Assembly (NCBI RefSeq): GCF_963583255.1 | Contig: NC_084806.1 | Location: forward strand, 12,922,817 to 12,986,816 | Direction of reading: 5' to 3' | DNA length: 64,000 nucleotides | From: Pyrus communis | Lineage: Eukaryota > Streptophyta > Magnoliopsida > Rosales > Rosaceae | Part shown: piece by piece, positions 1-11,226 of the stretch | Numbering within the stretch: position 1 is the stretch's first letter | Layout: each line of letters opens with the position of its first letter | Translations under genes and position numbers: made by a program | The notes under the pieces: model-generated | The model's input: the letters and a program-made list of their open reading frames with translations, nothing else | Databases searched by the model: none | What the model was told of the DNA's origin: nothing

Positions 1-654
1 CTTTTCTAGTTTTCACGTTTCGATGAGTTTTTTTTTTATTATTCCGATAGGAAAGGAAAAATTACAAAGGAAAGTCTTCAGGGCAAGAAAAACTACAAAA
101 ATTCCAAAACCAAGTTGAACGCTCCTCAAGAAGAAGAGTCTGTCTTCTTCAAGACAAACTATCATAAGAAGACTGGGACGACACTAGCAAGAGCATGAAC
201 CGCCAAAATTTACTTTACCGTAAACAAGACAGAACAAATGTGTTGATAGTAATGACTGACAACAAATTTCTTTCAATTAATTGAAGTTTGGTATGGATAC
301 ATAGAATAGAACAAACGTGTCGGGCTTATAATTGTACACTTTTATATGACTGAAAATGATAGAACCCCCACCTAAATAATTGGGGCCGAGGTCCTCCTCC
401 ATTTATAAAAGCGACGTTACCTAAGGAGAGTACACTAGCAACGAGATATCTTTTATCGGAAGTCCCTGAAAAGAAATAACGACGGTAAAAATTAAAAGTG
501 TAAGAGAGAGTAAACTGTTAAATTTCCCATAAATCAATACTTCCAATTTCTCTTAAAACTTCTTGTAAAGAAATATGGAAGTTAAATTACAATATATATA
601 TTTTTTTAACAAATGATATTATCTATATTAAAAGTGTAGAGAAGTAAACTAAGC
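1..654. other. AT-rich intergenic DNA, no gene seen
   Basis: No reading frame, RNA gene or repeat I recognise. The sequence is AT-rich with homopolymer runs (T9 near 30, T7 near 600). Confidence 0.5.
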
Positions 655-775
655 CTCACAATGGGCTAGCAATAATGTAGTTCAAATTCGTATTTGGTGA
701 GAATTGAACTTAAGATTTCTCATTACAGGCCGAAAAAAAAAAAAAAAAAACATTAGGCCATAATACTAAATGGCA
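655..775 (-). mobile_element. SINE-like repeat
   Basis: Read on the minus strand, this holds a pol III B-box-like motif (AAGTTCAATTC) followed by a conserved GCTAGCCCATTGTGAGGC stretch. An 18-base homopolymer lies at about 733-750. The layout resembles tRNA-derived SINEs that are common in rosaceous genomes, but the A-box side is degraded. The family call is from memory and is weak. Confidence 0.35.
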
Positions 776-989
776 ATTAAAATATCATTTTTTAATGTTA
801 AACTTTTGATTAAATTATTTTAACTTAAGGAGAATATAATAGTAATTTGACAATTTTTAGTTACAAAGAGGATTTTCTTAATAATAATACTAGTAAAATA
901 CACACACGATGAGATAGAAAGAGAACGGCACATGTACTTAAAAATAAAATAGTCAAATTCCCATTTAATAGTATACATAATTTTCATTT

Positions 990-1125
990 TTAACTTTTTT
1001 TTTTTTTGGTCAAACGATAAATTTTGTTAGATTAGTCACTCATGGAGTTCGAATCCACCCCGTTATACAAGAGCTCAACTCATTTCTACCACTGTGGTAA
1101 AATGCCACTTGTACACATTTTTATT
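990..1125 (-). mobile_element. possible second SINE-like repeat
   Basis: On the minus strand there is an A-box-like CAGTGGTAGAAATGAG, a B-box-like GGATTCGAACTCC about 35 bases later, and a terminal A-run (plus-strand T-run near 993-1006). That order (boxes, then A tail) suits a tRNA-derived SINE. The boxes are imperfect, so this is tentative. Confidence 0.3.
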
Positions 1126-1230
1126 AATTGAATAATCAAAGTTATTTTATAAAGAGGGCATGCTTGTCTCTTCACTCTCCTTGGTTGATAGGGAATGTCA
1201 TTGGAGATGGATTTTTTCAAATTCTCTGCA

Positions 1231-1503
1231 AAATTTAGGTAAGAGCTCATTCAGAGAGCCCATTAAAGATGACTGATGAGATTAAATTTGATTTCGGTAA
1301 GAGTCTTGTTTTCATTTGATAATTATTCTTCACAATACTTGCAAGTGTGAGAACATTTAAATCTGCTCCAAATTTAGCTAAGAGTTCATTCAGAGAGCCC
1401 ATTAAAGATGACCGATGAGATTAAATTTGATTTCAGTAAGAGTCTTGTTTTCATTTGATAATTATTCTTCACAATACTTGCAAGTGTGAGAACATTTAAA
1501 TCT
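1231..1503. repeat. tandem duplication, about 139-bp unit x2
   Basis: The unit beginning AAATTTAG at 1231 recurs at 1370 with only a few substitutions (for example GACTGATG versus GACCGATG). The second copy runs directly into the 331-bp duplication that starts at 1480. No coding potential is seen. Confidence 0.85.
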
Positions 1504-2140
1504 TGAAGCATTACAAGTCATGTTAGAACGAAAATAATTTACATATGATCATGATATACTGTATTTATTTCTTTATTTTTCTTAAAGTATAGAAAGAACA
1601 TATTTCTTAGTTCTACGCAAAACTTTTTTCATAATAGAAGAGTTTCGAGAACATTATATTATAAACGATGCTGATTATCTTTTGCTTGTTTCCATTTTTT
1701 GTTAACAATAAGAATAATAACTACATATGTGAATTTAGTGTTGAAATAGTAAGTGGCAAATATGCTCTTGTGAAAGACAGAATGTACACCCTTAAAATGC
1801 ATTCAAAGGTGCAAGTGTGAGAACATTTTAATCTTAAAGCATTACAAGTCATGTTAGAACGAAAATAATTTACATATGATCATGATATACTGTATTTATT
1901 TCTTTATTTTTCTTAAAGTATAGAAAGAACATATTTCTTAGTTCTACGCAAAGCTTTTTTCATAATAGAAGAGTTTCGAGAACATTATATTATAAACGAT
2001 GCTGATTATCTTTTGCTTGTTTCCATTTTTTGTTAACAATAAGAATAATAACTACATATGTGAATTTAGTGTTGAAATAGTAAGTGGCAAATATGCTCTT
2101 GTGAAAGACAGAATGTACACCCTTAAAATGCATTCAAAGA
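1480..2140. repeat. tandem duplication, 331-bp unit x2
   Basis: GCAAGTGTGAGAACATTT begins at 1480 and again at 1811, and the following roughly 330 bases are nearly identical (AAGCATTACAAGTCATG through AAATGCATTCAAAG). The few differences, such as CAAAACTT versus CAAAGCTT, indicate a recent event. It is non-coding in all frames. Confidence 0.9.
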
Positions 2141-2370
2141 CGTTTGATTAAAGTAGAAAAGATGCATTCAAAGTCTATACCACCAATCCATGTCAAATCA
2201 ACCTATCACTTCGTTTCTCTCTGTATCTGTGCGGCTGCAGAAACCCAAACAAACAAAAGAAGGTGAATATATATCATGTGCGTGGGCATGGGCAAACTGA
2301 CGGGGCCTCGCTGTGCTCAGAGTGCATAGACCAGACCAGTAGCAGTAGACCTTTTGGCTAATTTGACCGG

Positions 2371-2565
2371 ATCATGATCCTCTCCTAATCTAAGGATGAG
2401 AATCTTTATGACCAAGAGATGTACGCCGTTGGATGAAAATCTAACGATTATAATTATTATAATTTGAAAGAGACCTCTCATTTATAACCGTTGAATTTTT
2501 ATCCAACAGTCTACATTCTTTGATCATAAGAATCCTCATCCTTAGATTAGGAAAGGATCCTGACC
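2371..2565. mobile_element. palindromic MITE, family A copy 1
   Basis: The two halves are inverted copies: CCTAATCTAAGGATGAG at the left pairs with CTCATCCTTAGATTAGG (read inward) at the right, and CCGTTGGATGAAAATC pairs with its complement in the middle. It shares sequence with the elements at 3023-3221 and, more distantly, 20466-20655. I see no clear target duplication for this copy. Confidence 0.75.
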
Positions 2566-2814
2566 CTTTACGTATAATTTGGAGCCACCATCCCATCATC
2601 CCCTTCCTCTTTGTCAAAATGTCTCACCCAATCCAGCAAAAACATGAATAATAATTCACTCCGTTTCAAATAAATAAAAAAAGAATTTAAAAATGCAATG
2701 TCCATAATATAATGTCAGAGCCTCGTTAAATGATGGATTCATCATAATCTACGGCTTTGCTCATATATATTGTACAAGAATTGTCTGTCTTTTTACTTCT
2801 GGTGTTCTTTCGTG

Positions 2815-2943
2815 TCTTTTTATTTATGTGGTTACAGTTAAATCATGTCAATATTTTATATTACTATTCATTTTTGTCTTATTATCTTTATAAAAAAAAA
2901 TATAAAATATTGATGTGGCTTAACCATAATCACACAAAACAAG
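2815..2943. mobile_element. palindromic MITE, family B copy 1
   Basis: GTGGTTACAGTTAAATCATG at the left and its degenerate complement (GATGTGGCTTAACCATAATCAC) at the right form a foldback of about 130 bp around an AT-rich loop. The same foldback recurs at 3346-3472. Confidence 0.65.
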
Positions 2944-3022
2944 AGGGAACGAGAGGGCACCGGAAGTTCTATCCTTGTCCATATATATTTGTGGTGATTT
3001 TGGTGGTAACGACTAACGAGAG

Positions 3023-3221
3023 GGATCAGGATTCTCTCCTGATCTAAGGATAAGGATTCTTATGACCAAGGAGTGTGGGCCGTTGGATGAAAATCTAACG
3101 GCTATAATTATTATAACTTTAAAGTGACCCTCCTGCTAGTAGCCATTGGATTTTCATCCAATGTTCCACATTCCTTGGTCATGAGGATTCTCATACAAGG
3201 ATCAGGAAAGGATCCTGATCC
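3023..3221. mobile_element. palindromic MITE, family A copy 2, with 9-bp TSD
   Basis: The element begins GGATCAGGATTC and ends GGATCCTGATCC, and is a long imperfect palindrome. The nonamer TAACGAGAG lies immediately on both sides (3014-3022 and 3222-3230), giving a perfect 9-bp target-site duplication. A 9-bp duplication is the hallmark of Mutator-like (MULE) transposition, so this family is probably a MULE-derived MITE. Confidence 0.88.
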
Positions 3222-3345
3222 TAACGAGAGAGCCCAAACGACATCTCCTCAGGTTACATATAAACGTCATCATTTTCCTTGGGTTACATGTTTGGGGGAG
3301 GCAGATTGTCTGCCCTCCTATTTGGATGTCCTTCCCATCACTTCC

Positions 3346-3472
3346 TATTTTGTGCGGTTACAGTTAAACTACGTCAACATTTTACATTGATTTTTTTATA
3401 TATAGATAATAAGACAAAAGTCAATAGAAATATAAAATGATGATGTGGCTTAACCGTGACCGCATAAATAGG
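3346..3472. mobile_element. palindromic MITE, family B copy 2
   Basis: TGTGCGGTTACAGTTAAAC at the left pairs with the complement of GGCTTAACCGTGACCGCA at the right, a foldback of the same family as 2815-2943. Confidence 0.65.
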
Positions 3473-3532
3473 AGGGGCTAGATGAAAACGAATTGATCTA
3501 ATATATATAGACACACACACATATATATAGGC

Positions 3533-3648
3533 AAGTGTTATTAGCACTCATAAAATCCTATTTTACACTCTCACAAATATATTTTTCTTTCTAATTATAG
3601 AAAGTTTGAAGTGTAAAATGAAATTATTGAAGTACCAATAACAATTCC
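3533..3648. mobile_element. MITE-like foldback, family C
   Basis: GTGTTATTAGCACTC at the left and the complement of GTACCAATAACAATTCC at the right give degenerate terminal inverted repeats. It is related to the better preserved hAT-type MITE at 44508-44628. It ends just before the (TA)n tract that borders the viral locus. Confidence 0.55.
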
Positions 3649-3650
3649 CT

Positions 3651-3653
<3 letters not shown>

Positions 3654-3689
<36 letters not shown>
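3654..3689. repeat. (TA)n microsatellite, left border of viral locus
   Basis: About 18 uninterrupted TA units. Viral sequence begins immediately after it. A matching (TA)n tract borders the other end of the viral locus at 15469-15517. Confidence 0.95.
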
Positions 3690-3691
<2 letters not shown>

Positions 3692-3901
3692 CATTAGCAT
3701 CTATCTAATATGTTCATTGTTATTCACATACTTGTATCTTATCTGCATTTCTTAATCGTCGGTCCTCAGTTCTTCTTTCTTCCAGCCAAACAGTAAGACG
3801 TGGTCCAAACAATAAGTCCCAGGAGAGGCATGAGCGGGGGAAGAGTCTAGACATACGAGGAAGGTGAATCTTTTAAGTCTTGCATATAGTATACTTGTTT
3901 T
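3690..3901 (+). other. viral leader segment of copy 1
   Basis: Non-coding sequence between the left (TA)n border and the first viral ORF. It is assumed to be the part of the viral leader downstream of the primer-binding site. I found no TGGTATCAGAGC-type primer site in it, so its first bases may have been lost at integration. Confidence 0.5.
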
Positions 3902-5074
3902 GTGCATTTCATGAGTAGATTATTTAGATCTTGTTCAATGGCCAGCACTAGCTCTAGATCCAACTTAGGAACTATACCCGACATTGTCAATGAAGAACAA
4001 AAACTGGATTTTCAAACAGACGAAAGTATTGATTTTTCTGACTGGAACATTCCAAAAGTTTCAACCCAAAATATTTATAAGAAAAAATGGTCTTTGACCT
4101 CTTTTAAATCCGAACATCACGTCAAAACAATTGAGAAGGCTTATGCTCTTAGCAAAGAACATGAGACTTGTCAATTATTTTCCCCAGAACAAATCAAAGC
4201 GCATCGCAAAAATGATCATAACTATCTTCGTATTGGTTTAGTTCAAATCGCAGTTAAACCGTTAACACGAAAAGGTCTTAACACTTCCATCCTTTTATGT
4301 TTACGCGACGCTCGATTTACTGATTTCAACGATAGTATACTAGGAATGATCGAATCTAGTCTTTACAACGGACCTATCCATTTTGATTGCTTTCCCGATC
4401 TCACAATAAGTCTTTCAGATCCACATGTTTTAAAAGCTCTTACTCTTAATATCAAAATCTCCGGGTACCAAGTCCTGGAAGGAACACAACCTTTGGCACT
4501 TATTTTTAGAATTTATTACAAAGTCACTGGCACAAACATGAATTTTCAAGCTTTAAACAAAAGTCCTCGCGACCACACTCTTTTAATCCAAACAACCCAA
4601 GAAAGCGCAAACATAAGAGTACCAAGAACCATTAGGTGGTCGGACATCAGTCTCCCTTCAGATTGGTGTTTAATTAATGAAAGTAACCCGGTTTCCATCC
4701 AAAACAGTCTTGTTAATCTTGACAACATTGAACAATATTTTGACGGCACTGTAAAAATCAATTTTGATCGTCCAGCAAGAAAATCTTGTGAATCAGTTTT
4801 TTCACACAAATCTTTTGCTCTTAGCAGACAGTCTTTTTCTGGATCCACGTCAACCGATAGACTGGGTCGAGATCAAGATTTGATCAAATCTTTAGTAAAC
4901 AAAAAACTAAAAGAGCAGGAAGCTGCACAACAAGATTTAGTCAATGATTTACTCAAATTAAAGTCTTTCGACACTTCTTCACAAGTTGCACATCCTGTTT
5001 ATCATCCTTCAAACCAAGAAGAACCCACTTCTCCAACTCCTTCTGATTTTGAAACAACATCGGTGAATCACTAA
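3902..5074 (+). pseudogene. viral movement protein domain (N-terminal part of ORF1), copy 1
   Basis: This 390-codon stretch has the look of a 30K-superfamily caulimovirid movement protein. Around residues 125-165 lies a conserved core with LRDARF and an aspartate-rich region, followed by the strand-rich part of the domain. The C-terminal 70 residues are lysine- and glutamine-rich, as in a coiled coil. The start could be residue 1 or the methionine at residue 13 (MASTSS). It ends at TAA 5072-5074, but the same frame continues open into the coat region, so this was probably the front of a long polyprotein rather than a separate gene. Family members line plasmodesmata to let virus move between cells; this copy is decayed. 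Confidence 0.75.
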
Positions 5075-7315
5075 TTACTTGTTTTAAACAAACCACATAA
5101 AATCCGATGGAGGAAGCTTAAAGCTGACATCGCTTCTGAGGAAAACATCCCCAGAAGAAATATTTTTCGAAAAAAGAATTGTGATGAAGAAAAGCTAGCC
5201 ATTTATACTGAATGAAAAGCTTTTGTAGAACAATATCAATTTGAAATATCTTTCTTTGATTTTATTGAAAAACATTATGAAACAAAAAATAAAGTTACGG
5301 TTGTTACCAAAGAAAATTGGGTTAAGGAAGGCAAAACTTTGATTTCCTCCAGTCATCTTCCCAAAGAAACTATTTTAATTTCCACTGGTAATACCAGCAT
5401 TCCCGCAACTCCTTTCAAAATTCCAAAAGAGGATTCTGGTTTTAAACGTGTCATTGAACAGAATAATTTTACAAACCAAAGTCTTCATACTATTGGAAAA
5501 CAGTTAGACAAAATTGAAACCAAAATCGACAAATTGTCTCAACCAAAATCTTCTCAAAAAGAAAAACCTTTAGTAAATTTTACTGATACTTCTTCAAGTT
5601 CCACTGCTTTAAAATCCATGACTACTTTACAAAAAATTGATCATATGCTCACTGAGCTCAAAAAAGAGAAAGTTGTTAATGTTTTGCAAAACAATGATGT
5701 TTCTGTCGAAGAAGAAAATACATCTGATCCAGATACTTCTCAGGACACGGAAACTAGTTCTGCTATTCAAAATATTGAAAATGTTTTTCAAAACATTGAT
5801 CTTCAACCAAGTTTTGATTTAAAACGTATTCGTACTCATTCGGTCAACCCTACTTCTCTTACAAAAAACTGGTATCCCAGGCCAACTCCTCCTGACCTAC
5901 AATTTGAAGAACGAAATATCCAAAATCAATTTTCGGTTTCAGCTGACAAACTCTATGAATGGAATATAGACGGTTTGTCAGAACAAGAACTTTTGAACAA
6001 ACTTCAACACAAGTCCATGGTTGCTAATAGCTACATTTCAAATCACAATTTTACACAAACACAAATCGTTGATCTTCTCGTCACAGGTTTCACTGGAATG
6101 CTTCATTCTTGGTGGGAGAAGCACTTAACTTCTCAGTCCAGAGATGAAATATGCTTTGCGGTCAAAAAAGATGAGGAAGGATTTCCCATTTTTGACGAAA
6201 CGATAGGACAGGGAATACCCGACGGAGTAAATACTTTACTTTATACGATTATAGAACACTTTATAGGAACACCCAACAACGTTACTACGCGTATTCACGA
6301 CCAACTGAGTAATTTAAGGTGTCCAACCTGAAGTGATTTCAGATGGTATAAAGATGTTTTCATATCCAGAGTTATGCTTCGGGAAGATAGTAATCAACCT
6401 TTTTAGAAGGAAAAATTTATCAATAATTTACCAAATCTTTTTGCTCACAAAATTTGAAATGTTTTAGTAAACGAAGAAGGTGTCATACCTTATCATACCC
6501 TTACTTATGGTAACATAGTTAATGTTATTCAAAAGGAAGGATTGAAAATGTGTATCGACATGAAGATTTCAAAACAAGTTCATAAAGACAAATCTATTGC
6601 TAAATACGAACTTGGAACATTTTGTGAACAATATGGTTTACCTCCAATCGCTCATTCGAGTAAAAAGAAAAAAGCCCAACAAACCAGCAAGTTTTCTAAA
6701 CACCAATCCAGATTTTATAAAAACAAAAGATCTTCCAACAAACCTTTTCAAACAAATAAATTTTATGAAAAACCATCTTCAAACAAAAAACCTTTTCGAA
6801 AGTCTATAAAGGATTTTCAAAATAAAAAGGGAAAATGTTACAAGTGTGGTAAATTTGGTCATTATGCAAATGAATGCAAAGTTAAGAAGGCTATTAACCA
6901 ATTAAAAATCTCTGAAGAAGAGAAAATTCAACTTATCCAGGCTTTAGAAATTAAAAATACCGACTCTAGTCAATCTGATAAAAATTCCGATTTTTCCGTC
7001 TCCGACTCTAGCAGTTATAGCGACGTCTCCTCGCCAAACATTAAGTTTGGGTGCACGGACACTTGTTGTAGTAAAATTTCAGTGCTTAACAAGCAAGAGG
7101 AACGAGAAGAGTTTTTAATGGAATTAATTAGTAAAGTCGATGACCCTGATTTAAAATCTTTTTATTTGGAAAAACTCAAAAATTTGATTTCTGCTCATGA
7201 ATCTGGCACTAGTCAAACTTCTTCTCAAAAGATTTATCTCAGCACCACTTTGGAACGGTTTAATAAACCGAAAAAGGATTTAATCATCAAGGATTTACAA
7301 AAAGAAATTAATTAA
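5075..7315 (+). pseudogene. viral coat protein region of ORF1 with zinc knuckle, copy 1
   Basis: This is the same frame as the upstream movement protein and the downstream polymerase, with no frameshift. It is interrupted by TGA 5213-5215, TGA 6329-6331, TAG 6404-6406 and TGA 6455-6457, and closed by TAA 7313-7315. The N-terminal part is acidic and coiled-coil-like (around 5620-5760). A lysine-rich stretch precedes a CCHC zinc knuckle at 6836-6877 (CYKCGKFGHYANEC), the RNA-binding signature of caulimovirid capsid proteins. Downstream is a serine/aspartate-rich tail. The inverted fragment at 11570-12690 has arginine where copy 1 has the TGA at 6455, showing that this stop is derived. That fragment also lacks about 250 bases present here (near 6155-6418). 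Confidence 0.82.
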
Positions 7316-9457
7316 ATTAAATTAGAAATTAAGTTTTTAAAAACAGAGAACACTGAAATTCGTTCACGACTCAGTAGAGTACGTACACAAGCGCTCGTAG
7401 AAGAACAAGGTAATTCTTCCTCAAATTCCGATTCCAACGCTCACTCAGCTAAATCTTCTTCTTCAAAAGAACTTGTTTTAAGTCTTTTAGACAAAATTAG
7501 AATTAGAAAATGGTATTCTAAAATCAAGATAATAATTGACGATTTTCATTTAGAAACCATTACTTTGATTGATTCAGGCGCAAATTTGAATTGTATTCAA
7601 GAGGGGTTAATACCTACTAAGTATTATCACAAATCTACTGAAGTACTTAGGGCGGCAAATCAATCCCCAATGAAGTTAAAATATGAAATTCCCAAAGCCC
7701 ATGTTTGTCAACAAAATATTTGTTTTAAAACTCCATTTGTTTTGATCAAGAATATTTCTGATCCAGTCATTTTGGGACTCCCTTTCATTGCATTAATTTA
7801 TCCTTTCAAAGTTCATCATAACTCTATTTCTAACAAGGTTTTTGGCCAAAAAATTACTTTTGAATTTTGCATGGAAACAGATCTTAAAAAGTTAAAACAA
7901 CTTCAAAAAGATAGTGTTTCAAAAACTCTCAACCAGATTACTGCAAAATTCCAACAAACTGTTTTTTTACAGGAAGAAATTCTTCACAAAAGAATTGAAG
8001 AACAATTAACAAACAAATCTTTATTAGATTCTATTCGCCAGTTTTCCGATAAGCTTACTAAAGAAATTTGTTCCGATCTTCTAAATGCTTTTTGGCACAG
8101 AAAACAACATATTGTTAAACTACCTTATGTTAAAGATTTTATTGAGTCAAAAATCCCCACAAAAGCACGACCGATTCAAATGAATCAAGAAGTTTTAGAG
8201 TTTTCTAAAACTGAAATTAATCAACTTTTAGAAAAAGGAATTATCCGTAAAAGCAAATCTCCATGGTCTTGCCCTACTTTTTATGTCCAGAAAAATGTAG
8301 AATTAGAACGCAGCGCTCCACGACTGGTTATCAACTACAAACCATTGAATGATGTTTTAGAATGGATCCGATATCCAATTCCTAACAAAAGAGATTTGAT
8401 AAAAAGACTTTCTCAGGCCACTGTTTTTTCTAAATTTGATATGAAATCAGGCTTTTGGCAAATTCAAATTCATGAATCTGATAAATACAAAATTGCTTTT
8501 GTAATTCCTTTCGGACATTACGAGTGGAATGTAATGCCTTTCGGCTTGAAAAACGCACCAAGTGAATTTCAAAATATCATGAATGAGATTTTTAATCAAT
8601 ACAGCCATTTTTCGATTGTTTATATTGATGATGTATTAATTTTCTCAAAATCAATAGATGAGCATTGGAAGTATTTGCATGCATTTGTTAGAATCATTAG
8701 GTCTAATGGGTTAGTCGTCTCGGCATCTAAGATTAAGTTATTTCAAACCAAAGTTAGATTTTTAGGTTACCATATTTACAGGTCTACCATCCAACCAATT
8801 GATCGAGTCATCCAGTTTGCTGATAAATTTCTAGATCAAATTATTAATAAAACCCAACTTCAAAGATTCCTTGGATCTCTCAATTATGTTTCTGAATTTT
8901 ATCCTCATATTCGTCAACAATGTAAACCTTTGTTTGATCGTCTCAAGGAGAATCCTCCATCATGGTCTCAAAATCATACTTCCATTGTTAAACAGATAAA
9001 AAATCATGTCAAGACTTTGCCCTGCCTTGGCATTCTAACTCCCGACTCTCTCAAAATAGTCGAAACCGACGCATCCGATATCGGTTATGGAGGTATCCTC
9101 AAACAGAAAACTTCTTCCGAATCTCCTGAACAAATTTTTCGTTTCCATTCAGGAATTTGGAATCCGGCTCACAGCAACTATAGTACTATTAAAAATGAGA
9201 TTTTATCAATTGTATTATGCATTAGCAAATTCCAAGATGATTTATTAAATCAAAAATTTTTAGTTCGGGTTGATTGCAAATCTGCAAAACATGTTTTACA
9301 AAAAGATGTTCAAAACATTGCATCAAAACAAATTTTTGCACGCTGGCAAGCCATATTAAGTATTTTTGATTTTGAAATTGAATACATTAAAGGCAGCCAG
9401 AATTGCATACCAGATTTTCTAACCAGAGAATTTTTGCAGGGGAAGAATGGGTACTAA
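7316..9457 (+). pseudogene. viral aspartic protease, reverse transcriptase and RNase H, copy 1
   Basis: This is the best preserved part of ORF1: 630 codons are open from 7565 to TAA 9455-9457. The retroviral-type aspartic protease is marked by DSGA at 7571-7582. The reverse transcriptase follows, with MKSGFWQI, the MPFGLKNAP motif and the catalytic YIDD at 8621-8632. RNase H begins near 9060 with ETDAS. The order protease-RT-RNase H without integrase is typical of Caulimoviridae and separates this from Ty3/Gypsy elements. The 250 bases before 7565 are in frame and open, cut off only by TAA 7313. Biochemically this would make viral DNA from pregenomic RNA; the protein cannot be made whole here. 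Confidence 0.93.
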
Positions 9458-10799
9458 TCCTACTCAGCAACGAAGGCTCCCAGCCACCCTTACCCAAACC
9501 CCAACACTAGTAAAACAAGAGTCTATTCCCGACTCTTCATCAGCCCTCGCCATTACAAACAGATTTACTCCCTTAGGATCAACAGTAGGAAATATCCGAC
9601 CAAATTACCAAACGGCCTTAGCCACCCCTTATGATCCCTACTCTTCAGTTCGTTCTCCAGCACCTTCACAACCTAAAACACCTAGCTATGCTAAAACATC
9701 TCCATATGTCCAAAATCCCAATTCAGAAAAGCTTTTTAGCATCCCTCTTCACATTGACAAAAACCAACCCCTAGAGCGCATTGCCAAATTACTCATTCCA
9801 CCAAATTTTCATTTCTTACCAACTGAATCCTATAAAAGCCTAAAATATTACCAGGTTATCTTTTCAGAAACAGAAAGCATTGCTATTAAGCCAATTTACA
9901 GTACCACTCATCAAAACAAAATATTGTATCATTCACTCCATATTGGAAAATTCCTTACCGAACTCGAATGGGGAATTCCCCTTTATCACACAAAACCCCT
10001 TCATACTCAGCATGTTCTCATCCCAAACAATCATTACAATTACTATGATTATATCCAAGCATGGACCAACATTTTTCTCCACCAGACAGAAGACTTTAGT
10101 CATTCATGTTTCATAACCTTTGATAAGAATTTCAGATTGCGGTTTCCTGCATGGTTTCCAGATTGGTGGGCTTCCCATGGCCCAAGCTCTTCTATCATTC
10201 CAGATGACCTTCGTCATGTACTCACAAACAACTTCCAGCCCAGTTTTGACAGAAGTCGTTTCGACAACAGAGTTACTATTTTTTCACTGCTCATGGCCAA
10301 GTACAAGATCCCATAGATTCTCAAATGGAACTTTGAAGTGGACACTGGTGGTATTTACAGAACCCGATGGGTAAAATGGTGGGATAAATTCAACCATCAA
10401 AAAATTATTGATCTTGTAAAAGTGGAATTTCCCCAGGCATCTTCTCAGGCACTGCCAATCAAAGTTTCAACTTCGTCCTCACAAGCTTTGCCAGTTCATC
10501 AGCATTTTCCTGAATTGCTAAAAACCCAGGAGCCGATTCAATCCCTATCAGACATTAGTCCGTCATCTTCCCTCAAAGGAAAACCTTCTAAGTCCTCCAG
10601 CTCAAAGAAAAAGGAGAATTCTGATAAGTCCTCCCAGCTTCTGGACTTGGCTCAACAGCTCATGGCTGAAGCAGCAAGGCTACAGAAAAAGAAAGGTTCC
10701 GACTCGGACTCTGACGCTTCTGATGCAGGGTCTCAGCCTCCCGCCAATTGGGCTGATCAAGTGGACCTTCAAGATGCTCAAGATTCGTTTGATTATTGA
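9447..10799 (+). pseudogene. viral ORF2 of unknown function, copy 1
   Basis: The ATG at 9447 overlaps the ORF1 stop (TAA 9455-9457) by 11 bases, a coupling typical of compact viral genomes. The frame runs 289 codons to a TAG at 10314-10316, then continues open in the same frame to TAA at 10797-10799. Copy 2 has TGG (tryptophan) at the equivalent codon, so the internal TAG is a derived nonsense mutation. The N-terminal third is proline/threonine/serine-rich, the middle is aromatic-rich and probably folded, and the C-terminal part is a charged serine/lysine then acidic tail. A downstream ORF2 of unknown role is what I know of Florendovirus genomes. I cannot assign a function. Confidence 0.7.
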
Positions 10800-10894
10800 A
10801 CTGCATTATTTGCCCATGTGATTGTGTCAGCCCATCAACATCATCAGTAGTAGCTGCTATCATCTATTCCGCAAAAGACAAGGCATTATTCTTC

Positions 10895-11049
10895 AATAGT
10901 GAAAAACAAAAAGGTCACTATTCACAATAGTGAAAAACAAAAAGGTCACTATTCACAATAGTGAAAAACAAAAAAGTCACTATTCACAATAGTGAAAAAC
11001 AAAAAGGTCACTATTCACAATAGTGAAAAACAAAAAGGTCACTATTCAT
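10895..11049 (+). repeat. five tandem 31-bp repeats in viral intergenic region
   Basis: The unit AATAGTGAAAAACAAAAAGG + TCACTATTCAC repeats five times, with one substitution in the third unit. Each unit carries the inverted pair AATAGTG/CACTATT and so can form a small hairpin. The repeats lie between the end of ORF2 and the TATA box. Copy 2 has only one unit (around 13186-13230). Confidence 0.9.
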
Positions 11050-11219
11050 TTAACTTTTGTAAAAGAATCAAAGCATCTTCACAATTCATTCAGCTTTTGT
11101 AAAAGTAACAACGTGACTCCACAGTAGAGGATCATCAGTCAGCTAGCTTTGCCAGGCTTCTTCTCTTGCCAGCAGGATTCCCGGATCAAAATGGCATTCT
11201 TCAATCATTCTCCTCCCTC

Positions 11220-11226
11220 TATAAAA
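11220..11226 (+). promoter_or_regulatory. viral pregenomic promoter TATA box, copy 1
   Basis: TATAAAA lies in CTCTATAAAAGAGG, about 200 bases before the polyadenylation signal at 11421. A TATA box upstream of a poly(A) signal is the standard caulimovirid arrangement for making terminally redundant RNA. The homologous position in copy 2 keeps TATATAA (13034-13040, minus). Confidence 0.75.

Noticed and set aside
2757..3390. Two short plus-strand reading frames (96 and 88 codons)
   Set aside because: They run across palindromic MITEs and encode no recognisable domain.
4546..4848. 100-codon minus-strand frame opposite the viral movement protein
   Set aside because: A shadow of the real viral frame, with no domain.
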